From an uncultured Bacteroidia bacterium (lineage in GTDB: Bacteria; Bacteroidota; Bacteroidia; Bacteroidales; UBA932), in the NCBI GenBank assembly GCA_902774045.1, contig CACYGW010000003.1:62001-126000 (forward strand): a stretch of DNA of 64,000 nucleotides, given 5' to 3'. Position numbers and translations under genes: made by a program. Below, one piece after another: positions 1 through 6,839 of the stretch (position 1 is its first letter; the number at the start of each line of letters is the position of its first letter). Under the pieces are notes generated by a model. The model saw only the letters and a program-made list of their open reading frames with translations. It did no database searches and was not told the origin of the DNA.

Positions 1-10
1 GCGGTTAGAT

Positions 11-703
11 TTAGAATAGCTTTTTTCTGGATACCGTGGCCACAAAATCCTTAAGGTAGAAAGGCTCAAAGTACGCCACATCCCTGAATTCCCCCTTGTC
101 AAAGGCCGCTGTCGCCGGCCTTAGGAGTCCCTTTGCACAAGGGCATCGCTGGATGAACCCGGCGGCGGGAGATTTTATGGTATCGCGGCACTTTCCGGCC
201 CCATCGCCAATGAAAAGGACCTTCCCCTTTGAAAGATATCCGTCAAAACTGTTTTCATCTATTATTTGGGCCGATACTTTCGTGAGCCGCTCTCCGGCAC
301 TGCTGAACACGGCCGTGTAAACCTCCATCCTGCGGGCATCTATCATAGGGACAATGTAATCATACCCCTGCGTTTCTTTATTGTCGATAGCTTCCCATAC
401 AAGGCACTCAAGGCTGCCTGCAGCCAGAAGGGGCACTCCGGCCCCGAAGCAAAGCCCCTTTGCCGATGAAACGCCAACCCTTAGCCCCGTGTAGGAGCCA
501 GGCCCCATACATACGCATACGGCATCCAGGTCCTTTGCCTTCCAGCCCTGAGAATCAAGAGCTTCTTTAATGAAGGGGGCTGTAAGCGAGGACTGATTGC
601 GCGGAGCGCCGGCATCATCGACATAAAAAATAATATTACCTCCGGAAGCCAGGGCTACGGAGGTGCGTGCAGTGGATGTATCTATGAGTAAGAGTTTTGC
701 CAT
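11..703 (-). CDS. tsaB: tRNA threonylcarbamoyladenosine biosynthesis protein TsaB
   Basis: TsaB is the non-catalytic partner of TsaD in making the t6A37 modification of ANN-decoding tRNAs in the cytoplasm. The protein (about 230 residues) starts MAKLLLIDTSTA, the ASKHA-type N-terminal strand of the family, and carries the characteristic GPGSYTGLRVG segment near residue 70. I chose the ATG ending at 703; a GTG two codons upstream is possible. It lies 10 bases after the cvpA-like gene on the same strand and is probably cotranscribed with it. The length is normal for the family. Confidence 0.93.
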   Translation of the reverse strand: MAKLLLIDTSTARTSVALASGGNIIFYVDDAGAPRNQSSLTAPFIKEALDSQGWKAKDLDAVCVCMGPGSYTGLRVGVSSAKGLCFGAGVPLLAAGSLECLVWEAIDNKETQGYDYIVPMIDARRMEVYTAVFSSAGERLTKVSAQIIDENSFDGYLSKGKVLFIGDGAGKCRDTIKSPAAGFIQRCPCAKGLLRPATAAFDKGEFRDVAYFEPFYLKDFVATVSRKKLF

Positions 704-713
704 AAGCACGCGT

Positions 714-1202
714 TTAAGGAAGTAATTCTTTGAAATAAGGGAAGACGGAGTAGGCTACGTCTTTAAGAGGCTCGTATAGCAATGACTCCCCAAGGTCTTT
801 GGGCGACACCCATCCGTATTTTGTGTTGAGGGTGTTGAAGAGCATTACAAGAAGCCCCAGCACAAGCACTACTTTTATGACCGCAAACACGGCGCCCAGG
901 AGTTTGTCCAGCCAGCCCAGAAGAGCCAGCTTTACAATCTTCTTAAGCCCCTGCCCTATAAGATGGAAAACTAGGATGGCTGCGATAAGTATGAGAGCAA
1001 AGCCTATTGCGTGCAGCACTTCAGGAGAGGCTTTTACCAAGGAGGCTATTGCGTTACCTATCAGGCCTGCGAACCTGAAAGCCAGCCAACTACCCACAAT
1101 AAGAGCCGCAATAGCTGCTGCCTGAACCATAAAACCTTGTTTTATCCCCTTGAAAATGAAAGGGATGAAAATGACGATTATTATGATGTCCAGTACGTTC
1201 AT
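714..1202 (-). CDS. CvpA family inner membrane protein
   Basis: This 162-residue protein matches the CvpA/colicin V production family, an inner membrane family with no settled biochemical role that has been linked to envelope integrity. Four hydrophobic segments are visible: about residues 4-20, 28-46, 62-84 and 105-124. The N-terminus (MNVLDIIIIVIF, then a KGIKQGF turn) is typical of the family. It is the first gene of a two-gene unit with tsaB and faces ileS across an 84-base spacer. The family call is firm; the function is unknown. Confidence 0.85.
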   Translation of the reverse strand: MNVLDIIIIVIFIPFIFKGIKQGFMVQAAAIAALIVGSWLAFRFAGLIGNAIASLVKASPEVLHAIGFALILIAAILVFHLIGQGLKKIVKLALLGWLDKLLGAVFAVIKVVLVLGLLVMLFNTLNTKYGWVSPKDLGESLLYEPLKDVAYSVFPYFKELLP

Positions 1203-1205
1203 TAT

Positions 1206-1236
1206 TTTGAATAGATGTCTAAAATGATTATCTTTG
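1206..1236 (+). promoter_or_regulatory. Promoter of ileS-dksA-lspA (TTTG-N19-TATCTTTG)
   Basis: A -33 box TTTG (1206-1209) is followed after exactly 19 bases by a -7 box TATCTTTG (1229-1236), which fits the Bacteroidota housekeeping consensus TTTG / TAnnTTTG. Transcription should begin near 1243, giving a leader of about 44 bases before the ileS ATG. The -7 box is one arm of an inverted repeat whose other arm is a candidate -7 box for the opposite strand. Confidence 0.75.
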
Positions 1237-1268
1237 CAGACTATTGTTTAGTACGCTACAAAGATAAT
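1227..1268. repeat. 10-bp inverted repeat made of two facing -7 boxes
   Basis: ATTATCTTTG (1227-1236) is repeated perfectly in inverse as CAAAGATAAT (1259-1268), with 22 bases between the arms. Each arm reads as TATCTTTG, one on each strand, so the two candidate -10-like elements point at each other. A TTTG box at the right distance is present only for the plus-strand promoter. The minus-strand promoter for cvpA-tsaB is therefore less certain. Confidence 0.6.
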
Positions 1269-1286
1269 AAAAAAACTTGATTTGTA

Positions 1287-4200
1287 ATGTTTAAAGAGTA
1301 TAAAGGCCTTGATTTGGTTGCCGCAGGAGCGGATATTCTGGATAAATGGAAGAAGGAAGACGCCTTTGGGCAGTCGCTGCGCATCAGGGAGGGAGCCCCG
1401 GAGTTTATTTTCTTCGAAGGACCGCCTTCCGCCAACGGAATGCCTGGCATTCACCACGTTATGGCCCGTTCCATAAAGGACGCCATCTGCCGTTATAAGA
1501 CGCAGACAGGGTACAAGGTGGCCAGAAAGGCAGGATGGGATACCCACGGACTGCCCGTAGAACTTGGAGTAGAGAAAAAACTCGGCATTACTAAGGCCGA
1601 TATCGGCGAGAAGATTTCCGTAGAAGAATACAATGCTACCTGCCGCAAGGAGGTGATGAAATATACCAAGGAGTGGGTTAACCTCACGGAGCGCATAGGC
1701 TACTGGGTAGATATGGACAACCCTTACGTAACCTACGAGAACGAGTACATAGAGACTCTGTGGTATCTGCTTAAGAAGATTTACGACAAGGGCCTTCTGT
1801 ACAAGGGATTTACAATTCAGCCCTTCTCTCCTACGGACGGTACCGGCCTTAGCTCCCACGAGCTTAACCAGCCTGGGTGCTACAGGGATGTAACGGATAC
1901 TACCGCTACCGTGCAGTTCGAGGTTATAAAGGATGGCACTTCCCAGCCTTTGTTCGGAACCGAGTCCCTGCCTGTTTATATTCTGGCCTGGACCACCACC
2001 CCCTGGACCCTTCCTTCAAACACCGCGCTTTGCGTGGGGCCGGAGATAGACTACATAAGGGTAATGTCCTTCAATCCTTACACCGGAGATCCTGCAATTT
2101 ACATTATTGCCAAGGCTCTGCTGGACTCTATGTTCAATCCCAAGGGCGCCGAGGTTCCGCTGGACTCTTATGTCAAGGGAGACAAGGTCGTGCCTTACAA
2201 GGTGCTGGACGGCTGCTTCAAGGGCAAGGAACTCTTGGGCATAAGATACCATCAGCTCATACCCTGGTTTAAGCCGGAGGGCGATGCCTTCCGCGTAATC
2301 CCCGGAGATTACGTAAGCACGGAAGACGGTACGGGTATAGTACATATCGCCCCTACCTTCGGTGCAGACGACAAGAGGGTGGCTGCCGCCGCTGGCATAG
2401 CCGGCATAATGCCGCTGGATAAATTTGGCAACAGAGAGGCTCAGGTAGACCGCCAGGGCCGTTTCTGCCGTCTGGAAGACCTTGATGCACAATATGCAGA
2501 AAGTATCGACCCTACATATAAAGAATGGGCCGGAAGGTATGTTAAAAATCAAATAGAAGATTACTTCCGTGAGCTTCACCACGAAGAGAAACTTCCTGCC
2601 GACAGGCCTACCCTGGATGTGGACCTCTGTATGATGATGAAGGCCGACGGCCGTGCATTCAAGATTCAGAAGCATACCCATAGTTATCCTCATAGCTGGA
2701 GAACGGACGCCCCGGTAATCTATTATCCTTTGGATTCCTGGTTCATCAAGGCTTCGGCAGTGAAGGAAGAGATGATAGCGCTTAACAAGCAGATTACCTG
2801 GAAGCCCGCTTCTACAGGTACGGGACGTTTTGGACAGTGGCTGGAGAATATCCAGGACTGGAACCTTTCCCGCAGCCGCTACTGGGGCACTCCTCTTCCT
2901 ATCTGGCGCACAGAAGACGGAAAGGAAGAAATCTGCATAGGCAGCGTGGAAGAGCTCTGTCAGGAGGTGGACAAGGCTGTAAAGGCCGGCATTATGCAGG
3001 AGAATCCTCTTAACGGAGAGCAGATAGATTTGCACCGCCCTTACGTAGACAACATCTTCCTGGTTTCCCCTTCGGGCAAGAAAATGACCCGCGAGACAGA
3101 CCTTATTGATGTTTGGTTTGATTCCGGCGCAATGCCTTATGCCCAGGAAGGTCTTAAGAACCTTGATACCAAGGGCTTTGGCGCAACAGCAGACTTTATC
3201 GCAGAGGGTGTTGACCAGACACGTGGCTGGTTCTATACCCTGCATGCAATTCATACTATGATAAGCGGAACCCCTGCCTTCAGGAGGGTTATTTCCAATG
3301 GTCTGGTTTTGGATAAGGACGGAAACAAAATGTCCAAGCGTCTTGGCAATGCCGTAGATCCTTTCTATGCCCTGGATAAGTACGGGGCAGATTCCCTGCG
3401 CTGGTACATGCTTACCAACGCCCAGCCTTGGGACAACCTGCGCTTTGACGAGGCCGGAGTTGACGAGGTGCGCCGCAAGTTCTTTGGCACCCTCTTCAAT
3501 ACCTACAAGCTTTTTGCCCAGTACGCAAATATAGACGGGTTCAACCCGGGTGCCACCAAGACCGTTCCTGTCAAGGACCGTCCGGAGATTGACCGCTGGA
3601 TCATATCCAAGCTCAATTCTCTTGTGGGCGACGTTCGCGCCGCATACGAAGACTACGATATAACTACCGCCGGCCGTCTTATTCAGGACTTTGTCTGCGA
3701 CGAGCTAAGCAACTGGTATGTACGTCTTAACCGCAAGCGTTTCTGGGGCAGCGAGAAGAACGCAGACAAGGACGCCGCTTATCAGACCCTTCACGAGGTT
3801 CTGGTAAAGGTAGCTATGCTTGGCGCTCCCATTGCACCGTTCTATATGGACAGGCTCTATATGGACCTTACCGGCAAGGAGACCTCCGTTCACCTTGAAC
3901 TTATGCCCGAGGCCTCTACGGACGCTGTAGACAAAGACCTTGAGGAGAGGATGGCCGCAGCCCAGAAGGCCTGCTCCCTTGTACACTCTCTTCGCAAGCT
4001 GAACCATCTCAACGTGCGTCAGCCTCTTGCAAAGGTTGTAATCCCCGTTATTTCAGAGAAAATCCGGGAGCAACTTTCGGGCGTACGGGATCTTGTACTG
4101 TCAGAGGTAAATGTCAAGGAGATGGAGTTTATTGCCGATACTGCCGGAATCATCACCCTTAAGATTAAACCCAACTTCAAGACCCTGGGCAAGATATACG

Positions 4201-4703
4201 GGCCTCAGATGAAGGAGATTGCCGCCGCCTTCGGCGGATTCTCACAGGCCGATATCGCTGCTATCCAGAAGGCCGATGCCGCCGCAGAGCCTTACACAGT
4301 ATCGCTTCCCGGCGGAGACGTGGTGCTTAACCCCGGAGACTATCAGATCAGTTCCGAGGATATGCCCGGCTGGGCAGTGGCTACCGAGGGGCAGCTGACC
4401 GTGGCCCTGGATATCACTCTTACTGACGAACTCCGCAGCGAGGGCGTTGCACGCGAGATTGTGAACCGTATCCAGAATGTGCGCAAGGACAGCGGATTCG
4501 AGGTTACCGACAGGGTTAAGGTTACTATCTATGCCCACGGCAATGATTTCTTTGAGATAGCATCAGCAATAGATGTATACTATGACTACGTTACCTCCCA
4601 GACCCTTTCCCAGATAGATTCTGTATCGGAGGATGAGGCCCCCGAGCAGGCTATGAAGGTAGAGTGGAACGATGGCGAGATTGCAATTGTAATAACCAAA
4701 TAA
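1287..4703 (+). CDS. ileS: Isoleucyl-tRNA synthetase, type 2, with GXHH signature
   Basis: This class I synthetase charges tRNA-Ile in the cytoplasm. It has 1138 residues, the length of the large type 2 (eukaryote-like) IleRS common in Bacteroidota. The Rossmann-fold start reads FFEGPPSANGMPGIHHVMAR at about residues 42-61, so the usual HXGH signature is replaced by G54-I55-H56-H57. The KMSKR loop is intact at residues 681-685. An editing domain and a long C-terminal tRNA-binding region fill the rest. It heads a unit with the dksA-like gene and lspA. Type 2 enzymes are generally mupirocin-tolerant, and the swapped signature has been linked to still higher tolerance; that phenotype is inferred here. 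Confidence 0.96.
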   Translation: MFKEYKGLDLVAAGADILDKWKKEDAFGQSLRIREGAPEFIFFEGPPSANGMPGIHHVMARSIKDAICRYKTQTGYKVARKAGWDTHGLPVELGVEKKLGITKADIGEKISVEEYNATCRKEVMKYTKEWVNLTERIGYWVDMDNPYVTYENEYIETLWYLLKKIYDKGLLYKGFTIQPFSPTDGTGLSSHELNQPGCYRDVTDTTATVQFEVIKDGTSQPLFGTESLPVYILAWTTTPWTLPSNTALCVGPEIDYIRVMSFNPYTGDPAIYIIAKALLDSMFNPKGAEVPLDSYVKGDKVVPYKVLDGCFKGKELLGIRYHQLIPWFKPEGDAFRVIPGDYVSTEDGTGIVHIAPTFGADDKRVAAAAGIAGIMPLDKFGNREAQVDRQGRFCRLEDLDAQYAESIDPTYKEWAGRYVKNQIEDYFRELHHEEKLPADRPTLDVDLCMMMKADGRAFKIQKHTHSYPHSWRTDAPVIYYPLDSWFIKASAVKEEMIALNKQITWKPASTGTGRFGQWLENIQDWNLSRSRYWGTPLPIWRTEDGKEEICIGSVEELCQEVDKAVKAGIMQENPLNGEQIDLHRPYVDNIFLVSPSGKKMTRETDLIDVWFDSGAMPYAQEGLKNLDTKGFGATADFIAEGVDQTRGWFYTLHAIHTMISGTPAFRRVISNGLVLDKDGNKMSKRLGNAVDPFYALDKYGADSLRWYMLTNAQPWDNLRFDEAGVDEVRRKFFGTLFNTYKLFAQYANIDGFNPGATKTVPVKDRPEIDRWIISKLNSLVGDVRAAYEDYDITTAGRLIQDFVCDELSNWYVRLNRKRFWGSEKNADKDAAYQTLHEVLVKVAMLGAPIAPFYMDRLYMDLTGKETSVHLELMPEASTDAVDKDLEERMAAAQKACSLVHSLRKLNHLNVRQPLAKVVIPVISEKIREQLSGVRDLVLSEVNVKEMEFIADTAGIITLKIKPNFKTLGKIYGPQMKEIAAAFGGFSQADIAAIQKADAAAEPYTVSLPGGDVVLNPGDYQISSEDMPGWAVATEGQLTVALDITLTDELRSEGVAREIVNRIQNVRKDSGFEVTDRVKVTIYAHGNDFFEIASAIDVYYDYVTSQTLSQIDSVSEDEAPEQAMKVEWNDGEIAIVITK

Positions 4704-4737
4704 ACTGATTATCTTTAACCAAATAAAGTGTTTTTTT

Positions 4738-5139
4738 ATGGCAACCGAAGAAGTAAAAGTTCGTTATAGCGACGAGGAGCTGGAAGAGTTCAGGGAGATA
4801 ATCCTTGAAAAGCTTACCAAGGCTAAGGCCGAATATGAGTCACTTCGTAAAGTTGTGATGCACAACGGAACTAATGACATAGAAGATACTACACCTTCTT
4901 TCAAGACTGTTGAGGACGATGGCGCCCTTCAGCTTTCCAAGGAAGAAGCAAGCCAGTTGGCACAGCGTCAGTACAAGTTCATTCAGAATCTTGAGGCAGC
5001 GCTTGTGCGCATAGAGAATAAGACTTATGGTATCTGCCGCGAGACAGGCAAGCTCATCCCCAAGGAGAGGCTTCGTCTTGTTCCTCACGCAACACTTACT
5101 GTAGAGGCAAAGGAAAAACTTTCACAGGGTGGCCGCTAG
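4738..5139 (+). CDS. TraR/DksA family transcription regulator, cysteine-poor
   Basis: This 133-residue protein has the coiled-coil plus C-terminal finger layout of DksA/TraR proteins, which bind the secondary channel of RNA polymerase and modulate promoters together with ppGpp. Residues 10-95 are charged and helical. The finger region reads YGICRETGKLI (97-107) and VPHATLTVEAK (115-125). Aligned to canonical DksA, the four zinc cysteines become C100, T103, T121 and A124, so zinc binding by this site is unlikely. It follows ileS by 34 bases and its end overlaps the GTG start of lspA by 11 bases. Confidence 0.85.
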   Translation: MATEEVKVRYSDEELEEFREIILEKLTKAKAEYESLRKVVMHNGTNDIEDTTPSFKTVEDDGALQLSKEEASQLAQRQYKFIQNLEAALVRIENKTYGICRETGKLIPKERLRLVPHATLTVEAKEKLSQGGR

Positions 5140-5704
5140 GAGCGATAAGATTTTGAGGGGTAGGACACTCATTATCCTGGGTGTTATTCTGGTGTTGATT
5201 GATCAGGTGGTTAAGATCCTGGTCAAGACAAATATGTCCCTGGGAGACCAGATAGATGTTTTTGGGCTTTCCTGGTTCAAGCTGTGCTACGTAGAGAATA
5301 TGGGTATGGCTTACGGACTTAAGTTTGGCGGTCTGGTTGGCAAGCTGCTGCTGTCGCTGTTCAGGATTGTGCTGGTAGGCCTGCTTATAAGGTGGATATG
5401 GAAGCTTCTTGGAAAGAATGTTTCCGGAGAGAGAATTGTTCCTGCAGGGGTTTTCGTGGGGCTTACCCTTATTACCGCCGGAGCGCTGGGAAATATTATA
5501 GACAGTCTGTACAATGGTCCGTTCCTATTTGGAAGGGTAGTGGATATGTTCCAGTTCCCACTTTTTACCTGGCCGGACTGGGTGCCGCTTCTTGGGGGCA
5601 GATTGTTCTTTGAGCCAGTCTTTAATTTTGCGGATTCCTGCGTTACGGTGGGGGCGCTGTACCTGATTATCTTTCATTTTAAGTTTTTCTCGAAAGATAA
5701 ATAG
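5129..5704 (+). CDS. lspA: Lipoprotein signal peptidase (signal peptidase II)
   Basis: LspA is the inner membrane aspartyl protease that cleaves prolipoproteins before the lipidated cysteine. The 191-residue sequence has four hydrophobic segments. The catalytic aspartates lie in the GNIID motif (D125) and the FNFADS motif (D169), both as expected. The start is a GTG at 5129 that overlaps the preceding gene, which suggests translational coupling. The cytoplasmic to periplasmic loop around residues 130-160 is long, as in other Bacteroidota. The window encodes several lipoprotein substrates, including BamD, an OmpH-like protein and a fimbrillin-like protein. Confidence 0.93.
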   Translation: MAARSDKILRGRTLIILGVILVLIDQVVKILVKTNMSLGDQIDVFGLSWFKLCYVENMGMAYGLKFGGLVGKLLLSLFRIVLVGLLIRWIWKLLGKNVSGERIVPAGVFVGLTLITAGALGNIIDSLYNGPFLFGRVVDMFQFPLFTWPDWVPLLGGRLFFEPVFNFADSCVTVGALYLIIFHFKFFSKDK

Positions 5705-5760
5705 GGGATTTAGCCGTGCTTCGCACGTCTACATCCCTTACCCTGCCGGGGGCCATCTAA

Positions 5761-5894
5761 CAAGATAGAAAACAAACCGTTCCCGCTTTGCGGGAGGACA
5801 AAAAAGAGATTCTGCCATCTGAAAATGGATTTTCGAGTGGCAGAATCTTCTTTTTCTGACGGGCGAAGCCCGTTTGGTTTGTTTTCTATGCTTG
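5761..5894. repeat. Cloverleaf-like inverted-repeat element / bidirectional terminator
   Basis: An outer stem is formed by 5765-5778 and 5876-5889, a perfect 14-bp inverted repeat that extends by four more pairs (5761-5764 with 5891-5894) past one bulged base. Three further hairpins lie inside. They are 5781-5786 with 5790-5795 (loop TTT), 5807-5817 with 5838-5848 plus an inner GAAAAT/ATTTTC stem, and 5859-5864 with 5868-5873 (loop GAA). The middle hairpin is flanked by A and T tracts and would terminate transcription in both directions. The element abuts the 3' end of tRNA-Arg. Confidence 0.7.
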
Positions 5895-5968
5895 TGATTC
5901 GGTTGGGATTCGAACCCAAGACCCACAGCTTAGAAGGCTGTTGCTCTATCCAGCTGAGCTACCGAACC
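5895..5968 (-). tRNA. tRNA-Arg (anticodon TCT)
   Basis: Read on the minus strand, the sequence folds as a full cloverleaf. The acceptor strand GGTTCGG pairs with CCGAATC with one G-T pair. The D arm is GCTC/GAGC, the anticodon loop CTTCTAA gives anticodon TCT, and the T arm carries TTCGAAT. The discriminator base is A and CCA is not encoded. It reads AGA and AGG, and AGG is frequent in the genes of this window. It has its own promoter at 6005-6035. Confidence 0.95.
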
Positions 5969-6004
5969 GAACCTTACCCCTGCAAGGGGCCCAAAAAGGG
6001 ACTG

Positions 6005-6035
6005 CAAATATACATACTTTCTTTCAATTCGCAAA
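6005..6035 (-). promoter_or_regulatory. Promoter of tRNA-Arg
   Basis: On the minus strand, TTTG (6032-6035) is followed after 19 bases by TATATTTG (6005-6012). The next bases read CAGTCCCTTTT, nearly the same as downstream of the tRNA-tuf operon promoter. A small CCCC-TGCAA-GGGG hairpin lies in the leader at about 5977-5989. Confidence 0.75.
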
Positions 6036-6067
6036 GTGCATTTATCAAATCAAATAGGCCCGCGGTA

Positions 6068-6123
6068 TTTGTATTTAAGAATTTAGTGATTATTTTTGTA
6101 AGGATTTGCCCCTTTAGGGGCAA
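6068..6123 (+). promoter_or_regulatory. Promoter and 5'-terminal hairpin of the deformylase-like gene
   Basis: TTTG (6068-6071), 19 bases, then TATTTTTG (6091-6098) matches the group consensus exactly. Transcription should begin near 6105. A perfect hairpin TTGCCCC-TTTA-GGGGCAA (6106-6123) therefore lies at the extreme 5' end of the message, ten bases before the ATG at 6133. It could protect the transcript or influence initiation. Confidence 0.65.
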
Positions 6124-6132
6124 GGTATTGTT

Positions 6133-6828
6133 ATGAGGTATTCCGAAGCTTTATCAAAACGACTTTTTATTGTTGCGGCCCTGGCGGTGGCAATTGCGGT
6201 TATATTTGTGGTAAGAAAAGGGCGGGATGGAGACAATGCAGGTTTTACACAGTGGGAACGGGATGTCATCACTTTGTCAGACAGCGTAATGTACGTTACG
6301 GTTCTCCCTCAGGACAGCACCATTCTGCGCACTCCCAGCCGGGATTTTACCCCGGAGCAGCTAAAAGACCCTCTTCTTGGCACCCTTAAGGCAAAGATGT
6401 TCTCTACCGTTACGGATCCTTCTCAGGACGGAGTGGGTATCGCCGGGCCTCAGGTTGGCATTAACAGAAGAATAATCTGGGTGCAGAGGCTGGACAAGGA
6501 GAATGAACCCTTCGAATGCTATCTTAACATCAGGATAGATTCGCTCTACGGTGCGGTGAGCCTTGGCCCGGAGGGCTGCCTGTCCGTCCCCGGTAAAAGA
6601 GGCCTTGTACCAAGATATGAATCCGTTAAAATTTCTTACGTGGATTCCGGGACGCTGGAGCCCCGCAAAGAAAAGGTGTCAGGTTATACGGCAATTATTT
6701 TCCAACACGAGTGCGACCATCTGGAGGGCACTCTGTACATAGATAAGGCAGATTCTGTGTTCGTTTCCCAGTCTTGGGTTCAGGAAAGGGAAGCCTATAC
6801 ATATAACAAACCTTCCTGGTGGAGGTAA
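6133..6828 (+). CDS. Peptide deformylase-like protein with N-terminal membrane anchor
   Basis: The three peptide deformylase motifs are intact: GVGIAGPQ (residues 100-107), EGCLSV (147-152, metal-ligand Cys149) and HECDH (192-196). The enzyme should therefore be able to bind metal and hydrolyse formamide bonds. Unlike a standard cytoplasmic Def (about 165-190 residues), it has 231 residues with a hydrophobic segment at about 11-27 flanked by SKR and RKGRDGD. This suggests a membrane-tethered enzyme. By the positive-inside rule the orientation is ambiguous because there are basic residues on both sides. The next gene starts at or just after its stop codon. Whether it serves as the housekeeping deformylase is unknown. 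Confidence 0.8.
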   Translation: MRYSEALSKRLFIVAALAVAIAVIFVVRKGRDGDNAGFTQWERDVITLSDSVMYVTVLPQDSTILRTPSRDFTPEQLKDPLLGTLKAKMFSTVTDPSQDGVGIAGPQVGINRRIIWVQRLDKENEPFECYLNIRIDSLYGAVSLGPEGCLSVPGKRGLVPRYESVKISYVDSGTLEPRKEKVSGYTAIIFQHECDHLEGTLYIDKADSVFVSQSWVQEREAYTYNKPSWWR

Positions 6829-6839
6829 AGCATAGCTTA

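Noticed and set aside
2016..3254. A 412-codon open frame on the minus strand inside ileS
   Set aside because: It lies wholly antisense to a certain synthetase gene, has no recognisable domain and arises from codon bias in the sense frame.
5710..5926. Short minus-strand open frames overlapping tRNA-Arg and the inverted-repeat element
   Set aside because: They run through the tRNA and the hairpins and have no start context. The RNA and repeat explanation is sufficient.
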